From contig CAIRCN010000006.1 in the NCBI GenBank assembly GCA_903877135.1, positions 246,234 to 310,233 on the forward strand: 64,000 nt of DNA, written 5' to 3'. Below the pieces are notes generated by a model. The model saw only the letters and a program-made list of their open reading frames with translations, searched no databases and was not told the origin of the DNA. The DNA comes from an uncultured Opitutia bacterium. Lineage in GTDB: Bacteria > Verrucomicrobiota > Verrucomicrobiia > Opitutales > Opitutaceae. Of this stretch, positions 43,401-51,142 are shown piece after piece (position 1 is the first letter of the stretch; each line of letters starts with the position of its first letter). Position numbers and translations under genes: made by a program.

Positions 43401-45001
43401 ACGGCGTGCCCATTTTGGGCGAAGCGGGAAATCTCAAAGGCTACCGCGGCGTGGACAAGGACATAACCCCGCGCAAACGGGTTGAGGAGCAATTGCGCAA
43501 GCAGGCCGCGCTGCTCGACGCCGCAACCGACGCCATCTACGTTCGCGACCTCGACCACACCGTCACTTACTGGAACGGTGGTGCCGAGCGGCTCTTTGGC
43601 GTGCCGCGTGCCGACGCGGTGGGCCGCAAAATCACCGAGCTCGGTGGCAAGGATCACGCGGCCTTCGACGCCGCGCATGCGAAGCTGCTGGCGCAGGGTG
43701 CCTGGTCCGGCGAATTGATGAAGCCTGGCGGCGACGGCACGGAGCGGACCGTGTTTTGCCGGTGGACATTGCTGCGTGACGAGCAGGGCCGGCCCAGCGA
43801 GGTGCTGGCCATCAACACCGATGTCACCGAGAAAAAACAGTTGGAGCACCAGTTTCTCCGCGCCCAGCGCATGGAGGGCATCGGCCTGCTCGCGGGCGGC
43901 ATCGCCCACGACCTGAACAATATCCTGACGCCTGTCATGATGACGGCGTCGCTCCTCCGCGAATCCGTCCGCGATGCCGAGAGCTACCAACTGCTCGATT
44001 CCATGCAGACCAGCGCCAAACGCGGGGCGGACATCATCCGGCAGCTGCTCACCTTTGCCCGCGGCGAGCCCGAAGTTTTTGCCCCCGTGCCGGTGCGCCA
44101 GTTGATGGGCGAGATGGAAAAGATCATCCGCGAGACGTTCCCCCGCAACCTCCGCCAAACCATCGTCGCGCCCCTGGATCTCTGGCCGGTCGTAGGCGAC
44201 CCCACTCAAATACACCAGGCGCTCCTGAACCTGTGCGTCAACGCCCGTGACGCCATGCCCGAGGGCGGCACGCTGACGCTCACGGCGGCTAACCTGACGC
44301 TCGACGTGAAATCTGCCTCTTTGATCCCGGTCGCCCAGCCCGGCCACTTTGTGTGCGTGAGCGTGATCGACACCGGCATGGGAATTCCGCCCGCGGAGTT
44401 GGAGCAGATTTTCGATCCGTTTTTCACCACGAAGGAAGTCGGCAAAGGCACCGGGCTGGGCCTACCCTCCGTGCTGGGCATCATGCGGGGCCACGGCGGA
44501 TTCGTGCGCGTGGACAGCCACGTGGGCCGGGGCTCGACTTTTGAGCTGTATTTTCCCGCCCTGCCCAAGGCGAAAACTGCCGCCGCACCCGAGCGCGTGG
44601 CACCGCCGCACGGACTGGGCGAGTTGATTTTAGTGGTGGACGACGAGGTCTCGGTGCGCGGCGCGACAAAGAGCGTGCTGGAGCAGTATGGCTACCGTGT
44701 GCTCGCCGCGGCCGACGGCGCGGAGGCGCTGAAACTTTTTGACCAGCATCGCGCCGAGATCAAAGCTGTCCTCACCGACATGATGATGCCGGGCATGGAC
44801 GGGCCGGCGCTGGTGCGGGCGCTGCGGCAACGGCATGCATGCCCGCCCCTCCTCGGCATGACCGGGTTGACCGACCGGGCGAATCTCAAGGAATTGCCCG
44901 GCCTCGGTCTGCCGGAGCTGCTGCCCAAGCCATTTTCGGTGGAGCAACTGCTCGTGGCGGTCCACACCGCGCTGGCGGCGGCGCGGCCCCCGGCCGCATA
45001 A
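40412..45001 (+). CDS. Hybrid sensor histidine kinase: MASE1, five PAS, GAF, HisKA, HATPase, receiver
   Basis: From the GTG at 40412 the product is 1529 residues; the open frame begins at 40226, inside the divergent promoter. Order: MASE1-like membrane domain (about 30-320), PAS (331-), PAS (460-), PAS (586-), GAF (704-893, with a Cys-rich insert LECTCGLVLSGRADPSLPGC), PAS (903-) and PAS (1027-). The HisKA box GIAHDLNN lies near 1166, with HATPase N, G1 and G2 boxes (1271, 1320, 1345). A C-terminal receiver has VVDDE, acceptor Asp in VLTDMMMPG near 1454 and a Lys near 1505. It integrates several signals. Its divergent position suggests control of the sugar importer, but no separate DNA-binding regulator lies nearby. 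Confidence 0.9.
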   Translation: MDLLLRSSPLRPDPTAADELLFPVRPSRRSNILWLASAALFYFAVARFSELLAFEPEDITAICPAAGVFLSAILLTRRNLRLWLIGLLWATDLGAGLSAGTPFSLSFLDASAMTGEAVLSAWLLGRFVRGPSNLNLVHNLLGWLILSVCFSSMVTAAFLAGATNLLLGVHSFWKSWQEWATSDGVGNLLATPFLLSWAAWGRQVRTSTLRRQRIVEWAAMVVSIMLLNFVLFRQWSGHPLFALFLPYLTLPFLSWAAWRFGVRGVATVMVVLAAIAVPFTAAGRIPSFSSAAGSMDVILVVQLILAISAMPMLYLAAVLSERQRAQAALREGEKRYRILFEQAAVAVAQVETATGRFVRVNQRYCDLVGYTPAEMLALNFQTITHPDDLAPDLGHMARLNAGEIREFRMEKRYIQKDGQVVWVNLNVSAMWAPGEPPTFQIAVAEDITERKKAAAELAQREAQFRAIFDQAPVGISLTTGSGYHLVNAEHVRITGVPVAQANVPGIYARVSHPEDYVLQQEATAKFIKGKTDHLKVEKRFLHPGGRVQWAELTSRFFTDPSTGARRIVSVLTDIGARKQAEEAQRASEERHRTIVHTAMDGFWRVDLRGRFIEVSETACRMLGYSEPELLAMGVPDVSTVETAADTAAHIQKIIMQGSDRFESRHRRKDGSTFPVEISAQYHASEGGNLVVFMRDITKRQQALANQQLAADVLRLLNQPGDLATLAKELVELIRCALAVDAIGLRLRQNGDFPYFVQQGFSETFVRMENSLCAKNALGGVLRDVGGQPVLECTCGLVLSGRADPSLPGCTTGGSCWTNDASAFLHLTPEQDPRTHPRNHCIYAGFESVALIPLRSGGEIIGLLQLNDRRSGRFSPGLISFLEGLAASIGIALHREQAAAALRESEKRLEDITFSLADWVWEVNENGRYTHSSQQGFSYFGPAREDVIGKTPFDFMPPDEAKRVGAIFADFAARKAPIKDLENWNITKSGERICFLTNGVPILGEAGNLKGYRGVDKDITPRKRVEEQLRKQAALLDAATDAIYVRDLDHTVTYWNGGAERLFGVPRADAVGRKITELGGKDHAAFDAAHAKLLAQGAWSGELMKPGGDGTERTVFCRWTLLRDEQGRPSEVLAINTDVTEKKQLEHQFLRAQRMEGIGLLAGGIAHDLNNILTPVMMTASLLRESVRDAESYQLLDSMQTSAKRGADIIRQLLTFARGEPEVFAPVPVRQLMGEMEKIIRETFPRNLRQTIVAPLDLWPVVGDPTQIHQALLNLCVNARDAMPEGGTLTLTAANLTLDVKSASLIPVAQPGHFVCVSVIDTGMGIPPAELEQIFDPFFTTKEVGKGTGLGLPSVLGIMRGHGGFVRVDSHVGRGSTFELYFPALPKAKTAAAPERVAPPHGLGELILVVDDEVSVRGATKSVLEQYGYRVLAAADGAEALKLFDQHRAEIKAVLTDMMMPGMDGPALVRALRQRHACPPLLGMTGLTDRANLKELPGLGLPELLPKPFSVEQLLVAVHTALAAARPPAA

Positions 45002-45059
45002 GCCGCTTGCCGCCACCTGGCAACTTCTGGGAGGCGAATTTCTACCGCGACCCTTTACT

Positions 45060-45404
45060 ATGAAAACCACCCTGCTGTCTCCCGTCACCGCCGGCACCTG
45101 CTCGCTGTTGGAACCAGTGCAAAATATCGCCCACGGTATTGTCAGCCGCGCAGTGCTCACCACGCCCGCGCTGCGACTCACGCTTTTTCACTTCGCGGCC
45201 GGCCAGGAACTCTCCGAGCATACCAGCAAAGCCCGCGCCCTCGTGCAGATCCTAAGCGGCGCCTGCCAGTTTTCCGTTAGCGGCACGGTGCGCACACTGA
45301 AACCCGGCGACCTGCTCCATCTGCCGCCCGGCGCGCCGCACGCCGTGACCGCATCCGAGGCGTTCTCGATGCTGCTCACGCAGGTCACCGAGCCGGCCGC
45401 GTAG
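45060..45404 (+). CDS. Small cupin-domain protein
   Basis: The 114-residue single-domain cupin has a first motif (GQELSEHTSKARALVQILSG) and a second (KPGDLLHLPPGAPHAVTA). Metal ligands would be His residues in SEHT and APHAV; the usual H-x-H pair of motif 1 is reduced to one His. Such small cupins are often metal-dependent sensors or isomerases, but function cannot be assigned. It starts 58 bases after the hybrid kinase stop on the same strand. Confidence 0.8.
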   Translation: MKTTLLSPVTAGTCSLLEPVQNIAHGIVSRAVLTTPALRLTLFHFAAGQELSEHTSKARALVQILSGACQFSVSGTVRTLKPGDLLHLPPGAPHAVTASEAFSMLLTQVTEPAA

Positions 45405-45423
45405 ATGCATGGTCGGTGGGGAT

Positions 45424-45460
45424 GGGAAACGCCGCGTTTCGATCCCGCGGACCGTCCGCG
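45424..45460. terminator. Two hairpins in a convergent gap (possible bidirectional terminator)
   Basis: GAAAC/GTTTC (45426-45430 with 45436-45440) and CGCGG/CCGCG (45446-45450 with 45456-45460) lie between the convergent cupin and URO-D-family genes. There is no long T run, so termination is only suggested by position. Confidence 0.25.
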
Positions 45461-45474
45461 ATTACCCGCCCAAA

Positions 45475-46587
45475 TCAATACGTCGCCCGCGTGGCCATTT
45501 TCACCATCCGCGTCACGCGCTCGATCTCGCCGTCGGGCGGTAGTTGATCGCCGGGCGCGATGATCAGCGCGGAGCTCGTGTGGCGGAGCGCGAGCCAGGC
45601 CTCGACCTGCGCGTCGAACACCCGCAGCGGCACGCTGGCGTGGAAACTCCCCGGCGGCACGCCGCCGGAGAGAATGTAGTTGGGCCCCGCCTCCGCCCGG
45701 CATTCGGCCGGTGCGAGATCGCCCCACGGCGCAGGCGTTGCGGCGTCGGCGCCGTCGAAGCCCAGCTCCCGCGTCGTGCCGATCAGTCCGCGCAGCCGGC
45801 CGTCGATGTGGGTCACGATCGGTTTGCCGTGCTCGTGCGCGATCTGGGTCATCTTCCGGTAGTGTTCGCCGCTGTAGCGCCGGACCCACGGCGGGCTTTG
45901 GGTGTCGCTGGTGAGATTGTCGGAGTGAATCAGCACCTGCGAAGGCCCCTCGGCCATCAGTCGGCAGGCCTGCTCATGCGCGGTGTTGATCGCCGCCAAC
46001 GTTTCCTCGAACTCCGCGGGTTCGTCGGCGGCGAGCAGCACGGTCTGCTCCACTCTGGCGTAACGGCTCATGAAAAAACCCATGCCGGTGTAGGGCACTT
46101 GCACCAGCGCCAGGCCGAGATCGCCGATCTGGGCCTCGACTTCGCGAAATAGTTCCCAGTTCGTCGCGTAACGGACGTGCGCGAAGACATGGCGGATGAC
46201 CTTGAGGTCTTCGACACCCTGAATCATGTGGCGTGTGATCGGCCAACTGTAGGTGACCGGGGACCATTCGCGCCGCTCCTCCACTGTGCCAACGGGAGTC
46301 TCGAAGCGGTGAAAATAGGTTTCGCCGCGGATGCCCGAGGCGACCTGCACCGATGCATCGTAGGTTTCGCGGTAAAACGAACCGAGGTTAACGTGGATCG
46401 CCGCGCCCGTGCGGCGGTGGAGCGCCAGCAGGGCCTCGACCTTGTCGCGGTTGGCGCCGTCGGTCTTGCCGGGGATGAATTTACCCCCGCCGTTGCCCGC
46501 GTGCCAATAGGAGAGATCGGCGAGGGCGGGCACCGAATCCGGCCGGCCGCCGGTATAGACGGCTAATAGCTGCTGGCGCGGGGTCAT
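45475..46587 (-). CDS. Uroporphyrinogen decarboxylase (URO-D) family protein
   Basis: The 370-residue protein starts MTPRQQLLAVYTGGRPDSVP; the Arg-rich extension to 46686 was rejected. It has the URO-D-like barrel pattern: N-terminal LAVYTGGRPDSVPALAD, VQVPYTGMGFFMSRYA, LIHSDNLTSDTQSPPW, VTHIDGRLRGLIGTTRELGFDGAD and YILSGGVPPGSF. This branch is distinct from true HemE. In Verrucomicrobiota and Lentisphaerota such genes are numerous and sit near sugar genes, and the superfamily includes corrinoid methyltransferases. The role here is unknown. It diverges from the MFS gene. Confidence 0.82.
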   Translation of the reverse strand: MTPRQQLLAVYTGGRPDSVPALADLSYWHAGNGGGKFIPGKTDGANRDKVEALLALHRRTGAAIHVNLGSFYRETYDASVQVASGIRGETYFHRFETPVGTVEERREWSPVTYSWPITRHMIQGVEDLKVIRHVFAHVRYATNWELFREVEAQIGDLGLALVQVPYTGMGFFMSRYARVEQTVLLAADEPAEFEETLAAINTAHEQACRLMAEGPSQVLIHSDNLTSDTQSPPWVRRYSGEHYRKMTQIAHEHGKPIVTHIDGRLRGLIGTTRELGFDGADAATPAPWGDLAPAECRAEAGPNYILSGGVPPGSFHASVPLRVFDAQVEAWLALRHTSSALIIAPGDQLPPDGEIERVTRMVKMATRATY

Positions 46588-46691
46588 GCGAGGGAACGCA
46601 CCGCCGGCCGGCCGGTTTGTCAAACGAACGCGCGCCCGCCTGCGCGCTTGCCTGCGCTGCCGCGGCGCGTCTTTGTCTCGCACCACTCCGC

Positions 46692-47942
46692 ATGACCCCC
46701 GCGCCCGCCTCCGCGAAACGCCTCGGCACCGTCCTCGCCGCCGCCCTGCTCGGCTGGATGTTCGACGGCCTCGAGATGGGCCTCTTCCCGCTGATCGCGC
46801 GGCCGGCGTTGCAGGAGATGCAGGCCGCGCACGGCGCGCTGGCCGGCGACGCCTTCGTGGGCACGTGGATGGGGATCGTCACCGCGGCGTTTCTGCTCGG
46901 CGCCGCGCTGGGTGGCGGTGTCTTCGGCTGGCTCGGCGACCGTATCGGCCGGGTGAGGGCGCTGAGTTTCAGCATTCTCTGCTATTCGGTGTTCACCGGG
47001 CTCGCCTACTTCGCACACACACCGTGGCAGCTCACAGCGTTACGCTTCGTCGCCGCGCTCGGCATGGGCGGCGAGTGGTCGCTCGGCGTGGCGCTCGTCA
47101 TGGAGGTGTGGCCGGAGAAACACCGTCCGATGCTTGCCGGCGTGATCGGCGCTGCGGCCAATGTCGGTTTCGCGCTCATCGCCGTCGTTGGGATATTTTT
47201 CTCTGTCACCGTGGACTCATGGCGCTGGGTGGTGCTTATCGGCGCGCTACCGGCGCTGCTCACGTTCTTCGTGCGGCTCTTCGTGCCTGAGTCGGAAAAG
47301 TGGCTGCACGCCGCGCAAGGGGCGCCGGCGCGACCGTTCCGTGAAGTGCTCGCCCCGCCACTGTTGCGCCCAACGCTGATTGCCACCGCGCTCACTTCCA
47401 TCGTCCTCATCGGCACCTGGGGCAGCGTGCAATGGCTCCCTCTCTGGGCCGACCAGCTCACCTGCGGCGCGCAACCCACCGCGAAAGCCTGGACCGGCCT
47501 CGTCGCCGCAGTTGGCGCGGTTACTGGCTGCATGCTCGGCGCGCGCGCCGGCGGCTTTCTCGGCCGGCGCGCAATGTTCTTCTTTATGTGCCTCAGCTCG
47601 CTCGTCGTGTGCGCTGTGCTCTTCCGCGGCATGAACAGCTACGGCGTGGCCTTTCTCTCGCTCACGTTTCTCGCGGGGCTGACGACGGCGTCGTTCTACG
47701 GTTGGATGCCGCTTTACCTCCCCGAGCTTTTCCCTACTCGCGTGCGCGCCACTGGCCAGGGCCTGGCCTACAACACCGGCCGTATCTTCGCCGCCATCGG
47801 CGCGCTGCAAATGGGTGCGCTCATGCGCGAATTCGGCGGCAGCTTCGCCCGCGCCGGCGCCGTCGTGACGCTGATCTACGCCCTCGGCCTCGCCCTCGTC
47901 TGGCTCGCTCCCGAGACGCGCGGCCGCCCGCTACCGGCATAG
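46692..47942 (+). CDS. MFS transporter (sugar/organic-acid type)
   Basis: The 416-residue protein starts MTPAPASAKRLGTVL; the upstream start at 46617 gives a non-membrane extension. Twelve hydrophobic segments are visible. Family marks: LGWMFDGLEMGLFPLI in TM1, the A-loop GWLGDRIGRVRAL, GMGGEWSLGVALVMEVWPEK and the C-terminal YLPELFPTRVRATGQGLAYN. This is the sugar/aromatic-acid branch of the major facilitator superfamily. The substrate is unknown. It lies divergently 104 bases from the URO-D-family gene, so the pair may share control. Confidence 0.9.
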   Translation: MTPAPASAKRLGTVLAAALLGWMFDGLEMGLFPLIARPALQEMQAAHGALAGDAFVGTWMGIVTAAFLLGAALGGGVFGWLGDRIGRVRALSFSILCYSVFTGLAYFAHTPWQLTALRFVAALGMGGEWSLGVALVMEVWPEKHRPMLAGVIGAAANVGFALIAVVGIFFSVTVDSWRWVVLIGALPALLTFFVRLFVPESEKWLHAAQGAPARPFREVLAPPLLRPTLIATALTSIVLIGTWGSVQWLPLWADQLTCGAQPTAKAWTGLVAAVGAVTGCMLGARAGGFLGRRAMFFFMCLSSLVVCAVLFRGMNSYGVAFLSLTFLAGLTTASFYGWMPLYLPELFPTRVRATGQGLAYNTGRIFAAIGALQMGALMREFGGSFARAGAVVTLIYALGLALVWLAPETRGRPLPA

Positions 47943-48096
47943 GTCTCATGGGGACGTGACGCCCTCATCGCATAGGCAGCGCAATCCTGTGGCGGGGGCG
48001 TTGCGACTCCAGTTTTACCAATACAAAAGACTCGACCCGGCCCGCCACTGAAATCCCGCTCGCGCCCACCGGCGGCGCCGGCATGTTTTAATATTC

Positions 48097-48795
48097 ATGG
48101 CAGAAATTTTCTCTGATTCCCGCGCACCCGAATCCCCCTGGCGTGCCGGGCTGCGCGGCGCTCGCGCCAACCTCCTTCCCGGTCTCGCCCTGCAGGCCGG
48201 CGCGCTCGCACTCGTCATTGCCTACTACCGGCACGATGCGACCCGCGAGCTGTTCGGTCGCCTCGCTACCTGGCGTGTCGAAACGGGCTTCGCCTTCAGC
48301 TTCGTGTCGACGGCGCTGTTCGGCGCGGTGCTGCCGCTCGTCTATCTCTGGTCGCGGTCCGACACCCGCACCCGCTACAACGCCCGTCAGAGCGCGGCCC
48401 TCATCGCGTTCTGGGCTTACAAGGGCGTGGAAGTCGACGCGCTCTATCGATTGTTGGCGTTCTTCTTCGGCACCGGGCACGATGTGCGCACCATCGTCGT
48501 GAAGGCGTTTTTCGACCAGTTTATCTACTGCCCGTTCTTCGCCGTGCCGGTCACGGTGCTGGCCTACGAATGGATCGAGGCGCGTTTAGACCGCGGCGCC
48601 GTGCTCGCCGACCTGCGCGCCGGCGGCTGGTATCGGCGGCGCGGCATGGCCATGCTGCTCTCCAGTTTCGGCGTGTGGCTGCCCGCAGTCTGCATTATCT
48701 ATGCGCTGCCGACGCCGCTGCAATTACCTCTGCAAAACCTCGTGCTCTGCTTCTACACGCTGCTGGTCGCGCACGTGACCAGGCGGAAAATCTGA
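48097..48795 (+). CDS. Membrane protein resembling eukaryotic Mpv17/PMP22
   Basis: The 232-residue protein has about four to five hydrophobic segments. Its second half follows the order of conserved positions in Mpv17/PMP22 proteins: an aromatic residue before a helix (FWAYKGVEVDALYRLLAFF), K..FDQF....PFF (VVKAFFDQFIYCPFF), then a closing helix pair with W.P....Y..P.P.....QN......TLLV (FGVWLPAVCIIYALPTPLQL). Mpv17 proteins are small inner-membrane channels of mitochondria and peroxisomes. The match is by eye and needs a profile search; otherwise this is a hypothetical membrane protein. The 154 bases before it hold no clear site beyond an AT-rich TTTTAATATTC next to the ATG. Confidence 0.6.
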   Translation: MAEIFSDSRAPESPWRAGLRGARANLLPGLALQAGALALVIAYYRHDATRELFGRLATWRVETGFAFSFVSTALFGAVLPLVYLWSRSDTRTRYNARQSAALIAFWAYKGVEVDALYRLLAFFFGTGHDVRTIVVKAFFDQFIYCPFFAVPVTVLAYEWIEARLDRGAVLADLRAGGWYRRRGMAMLLSSFGVWLPAVCIIYALPTPLQLPLQNLVLCFYTLLVAHVTRRKI

Positions 48796-48854
48796 ACATT
48801 CTCCCAGCCTTTTGGTCCATTTGACCCATGGCGGGAAAATCCACCGGCCATTAT

Positions 48855-48892
48855 CTTCGCGCTTTCACCTGCCCAACTGAAACTGCGCGAAG
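48855..48892 (+). promoter_or_regulatory. Hairpin in the leader of dsbD
   Basis: CTTCGCGC (48855-48862) pairs with GCGCGAAG (48885-48892) and TTTCA (48863-48867) with TGAAA (48878-48882), with a 2-base bulge and a 10-base loop. It lies in the 202-base gap before dsbD. No T run follows, so it is not a clear terminator. Confidence 0.3.
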
Positions 48893-48997
48893 CCTGAAAA
48901 ACCCGTCAAAAACAGACTCCTGTGTTTAATGCCTTTCCGTCCTTCACCCTCCCAACCACTATCTGCCTTCAATCTCTCATCCGGCATGCTTCCAATT

Positions 48998-51112
48998 ATG
49001 AAGTCTCTCCGCTCACTCCTGTTCTGCGCCGTCGCGTTCGCCTCGTTCCTCTCTGCCGGGCGCGCGCACGTCAAAACCTCGCTCGTCGCGGCTGAGACCT
49101 CGATCCAGCGCGGCCGGTCCTTCACCGTCGCGCTCCGCCTTGAGCACGAACCGCACTGGCACACCTATTGGATCAATCCCGGCACCGGTCTCACGACCAC
49201 GCTTGCCTGGAAACTCCCTGAGGGCTGGAAGGCCGGCGACATTCTCTGGCCCGCGCCGCATGTCCTGACCGACCATACCGGCACCGTCGTCGGCAACGGC
49301 TACGAGGGCGAAACCTTCCTGCTGGTTACGCTCACTCCGCCCGCGAACCTCACACCTGGCACCACAGTAAAACTCGCCGCCGACGCCGACTGGCTCATGT
49401 GCAACGACGTCTGCATGCCCGGCAACGCCAGCCTCTCGCTCACCCTCCCCGTCGTCGCCGCCACGCCCGAGCACGACTCGGTGTGGTTTGATAAAATCGC
49501 CGCCACTGCGGCCCAGCTCCCGCGCCCTCTCGACACCTGGCAAGTCGCCGCAGCGCGCGACGCGAAAAACGTCACCCTCACCGTCACGCCCGCGGGCAAA
49601 CCCACGCACCTTCCGACCGACCTCCATTTCTTCGCTGACGACAACCTCGTCGCCTACGAACTTCCGCAAACCGCGAAACCCGACGGCCACGGCGGCTTCG
49701 TCCTCACGCTCCCGCTCGCCAACGACGCCCCGCCGGCAGCCAAGGAACTTCACGGCGTGCTTACCTCGGTCAACGGTTGGCGCGACGACGGTTCGCTGCC
49801 CGGCCTGCGCGTCGATGTCGCGTTCGGCGCCGCCGCCACAGCCATCACCCATCACCCATCACTCGCGACCTCGCAGCCCGCCGCAAGCGCCAGCCTGCCC
49901 GGCACTCTCTTGCTCGCGCTCATCGGCGGGCTGATCCTCAACCTCATGCCCTGCGTCTTTCCCGTGCTCGGCATCAAGATCATGGGCTTCGTCAACCAGT
50001 CCGGCCACGACAAGAAGAAGGTCATGATGCACGGGCTCGTGTTTGCCCTCGGCGTTCTGCTCTCGTTCTGGACGCTCGCCACCGTCCTCGCGATCCTCCG
50101 CGCCGGCGGCGACAAGATCGGCTGGGGCTTCCAACTCCAGTCGCCCGCCTTCGTGTTCACCCTCGCCGCCGTGATGCTCGTCTTCGCGATGAACATGAGC
50201 GGCGTCTTCGAATTCGGCCTCAGCGCCACGGGCGTCGGCTCCGACCTCCAGATGAAATCCGGCTACGCCGGCTCGTTCTTCACCGGCGTGCTCGCCACCG
50301 TCGTCGCCACGCCGTGCAGCGCGCCGTTCCTCGCCCCGGCGCTCGGCGCCGCGCTCGCGCTCTCTACGCTCGAGTCGTTCGCCATCTTTACCGCCATCGC
50401 CATCGGCCTCGCCGCGCCCTACCTCCTGCTCTCGATTTCCCCCGCCGCCATCAAAGTGCTGCCCCGCCCCGGCGCATGGATGGAAACGTTCAAGCAGTTC
50501 ATGGCGTTTCCGCTCTACGCCACGGTTGGCTATCTCATCTGGGTGCTCGCCGGCCAGACCGGCGATGAGGGCCTGCAAAACGTCCTCTTCGGCCTCGTGC
50601 TCGTGGCGCTCGGCGTGTGGGTTTACGGACGCTGGAACGCCCCCGGCTCCACCGCCGGCCGCGCGCGCTTCGGTGTCGCCGGCCTCATCGTCGCCGCGAG
50701 CGCCGGCCTCTGGCTCGGCTGGCCGCATTTCGCCAACGCCGCCGCCACCGGCAGCACCGATGCGCCCGCCGTCGTCTGGGAACCGTGGAGTCCCGAAGCC
50801 GTCGCCAAGCTGCGCGCCGATGGCCGGGTCGTCTATGTCGATTTCACCGCCCGCTGGTGTGCCACCTGCCAGGCGAACAAGAAACTCGTGTTCCATAACG
50901 ACGACGTGCTGCGTTACTTCGCCGGGAAAAAAATTGCGACACTCCGCGGCGACTGGACAAACCAAGACCCGCGCATCACCGCCGAGCTCGCGAAATACAA
51001 CCGCAGCGCCGTCCCCTTCAACGTCATCTGGCTCCCCGGCAAAAACTCCCCGGTTCTGCTCCCTGAACTCCTCAGCGCTAACCTTGTGCTCGACGCCCTG
51101 AAGCAGAACTGA
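48998..51112 (+). CDS. dsbD: Protein-disulfide reductase DsbD family protein
   Basis: From the ATG at 48998 the product is 704 residues (alternatives at 48929 and 48986). It has a signal peptide (MKSLRSLLFCAVAFASFL) and a periplasmic N-domain with a cysteine pair in WLMCNDVCMPG. A membrane domain of about eight segments has transmembrane cysteines in LNLMPCVFPVLGIK and VVATPCSAPFLAPALG. The C-terminal thioredoxin-like domain has active site RWCATCQANKK. Electrons pass from cytoplasmic thioredoxin across the membrane to keep periplasmic thiols reduced. The N-domain resembles the ScsB-type variant more than classic DsbD alpha. No partner Dsb or cytochrome genes are adjacent. Confidence 0.92.
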   Translation: MKSLRSLLFCAVAFASFLSAGRAHVKTSLVAAETSIQRGRSFTVALRLEHEPHWHTYWINPGTGLTTTLAWKLPEGWKAGDILWPAPHVLTDHTGTVVGNGYEGETFLLVTLTPPANLTPGTTVKLAADADWLMCNDVCMPGNASLSLTLPVVAATPEHDSVWFDKIAATAAQLPRPLDTWQVAAARDAKNVTLTVTPAGKPTHLPTDLHFFADDNLVAYELPQTAKPDGHGGFVLTLPLANDAPPAAKELHGVLTSVNGWRDDGSLPGLRVDVAFGAAATAITHHPSLATSQPAASASLPGTLLLALIGGLILNLMPCVFPVLGIKIMGFVNQSGHDKKKVMMHGLVFALGVLLSFWTLATVLAILRAGGDKIGWGFQLQSPAFVFTLAAVMLVFAMNMSGVFEFGLSATGVGSDLQMKSGYAGSFFTGVLATVVATPCSAPFLAPALGAALALSTLESFAIFTAIAIGLAAPYLLLSISPAAIKVLPRPGAWMETFKQFMAFPLYATVGYLIWVLAGQTGDEGLQNVLFGLVLVALGVWVYGRWNAPGSTAGRARFGVAGLIVAASAGLWLGWPHFANAAATGSTDAPAVVWEPWSPEAVAKLRADGRVVYVDFTARWCATCQANKKLVFHNDDVLRYFAGKKIATLRGDWTNQDPRITAELAKYNRSAVPFNVIWLPGKNSPVLLPELLSANLVLDALKQN

Positions 51113-51142
51113 CCGTTTGCCCTCATCTTCTCAGTGGCAGTT

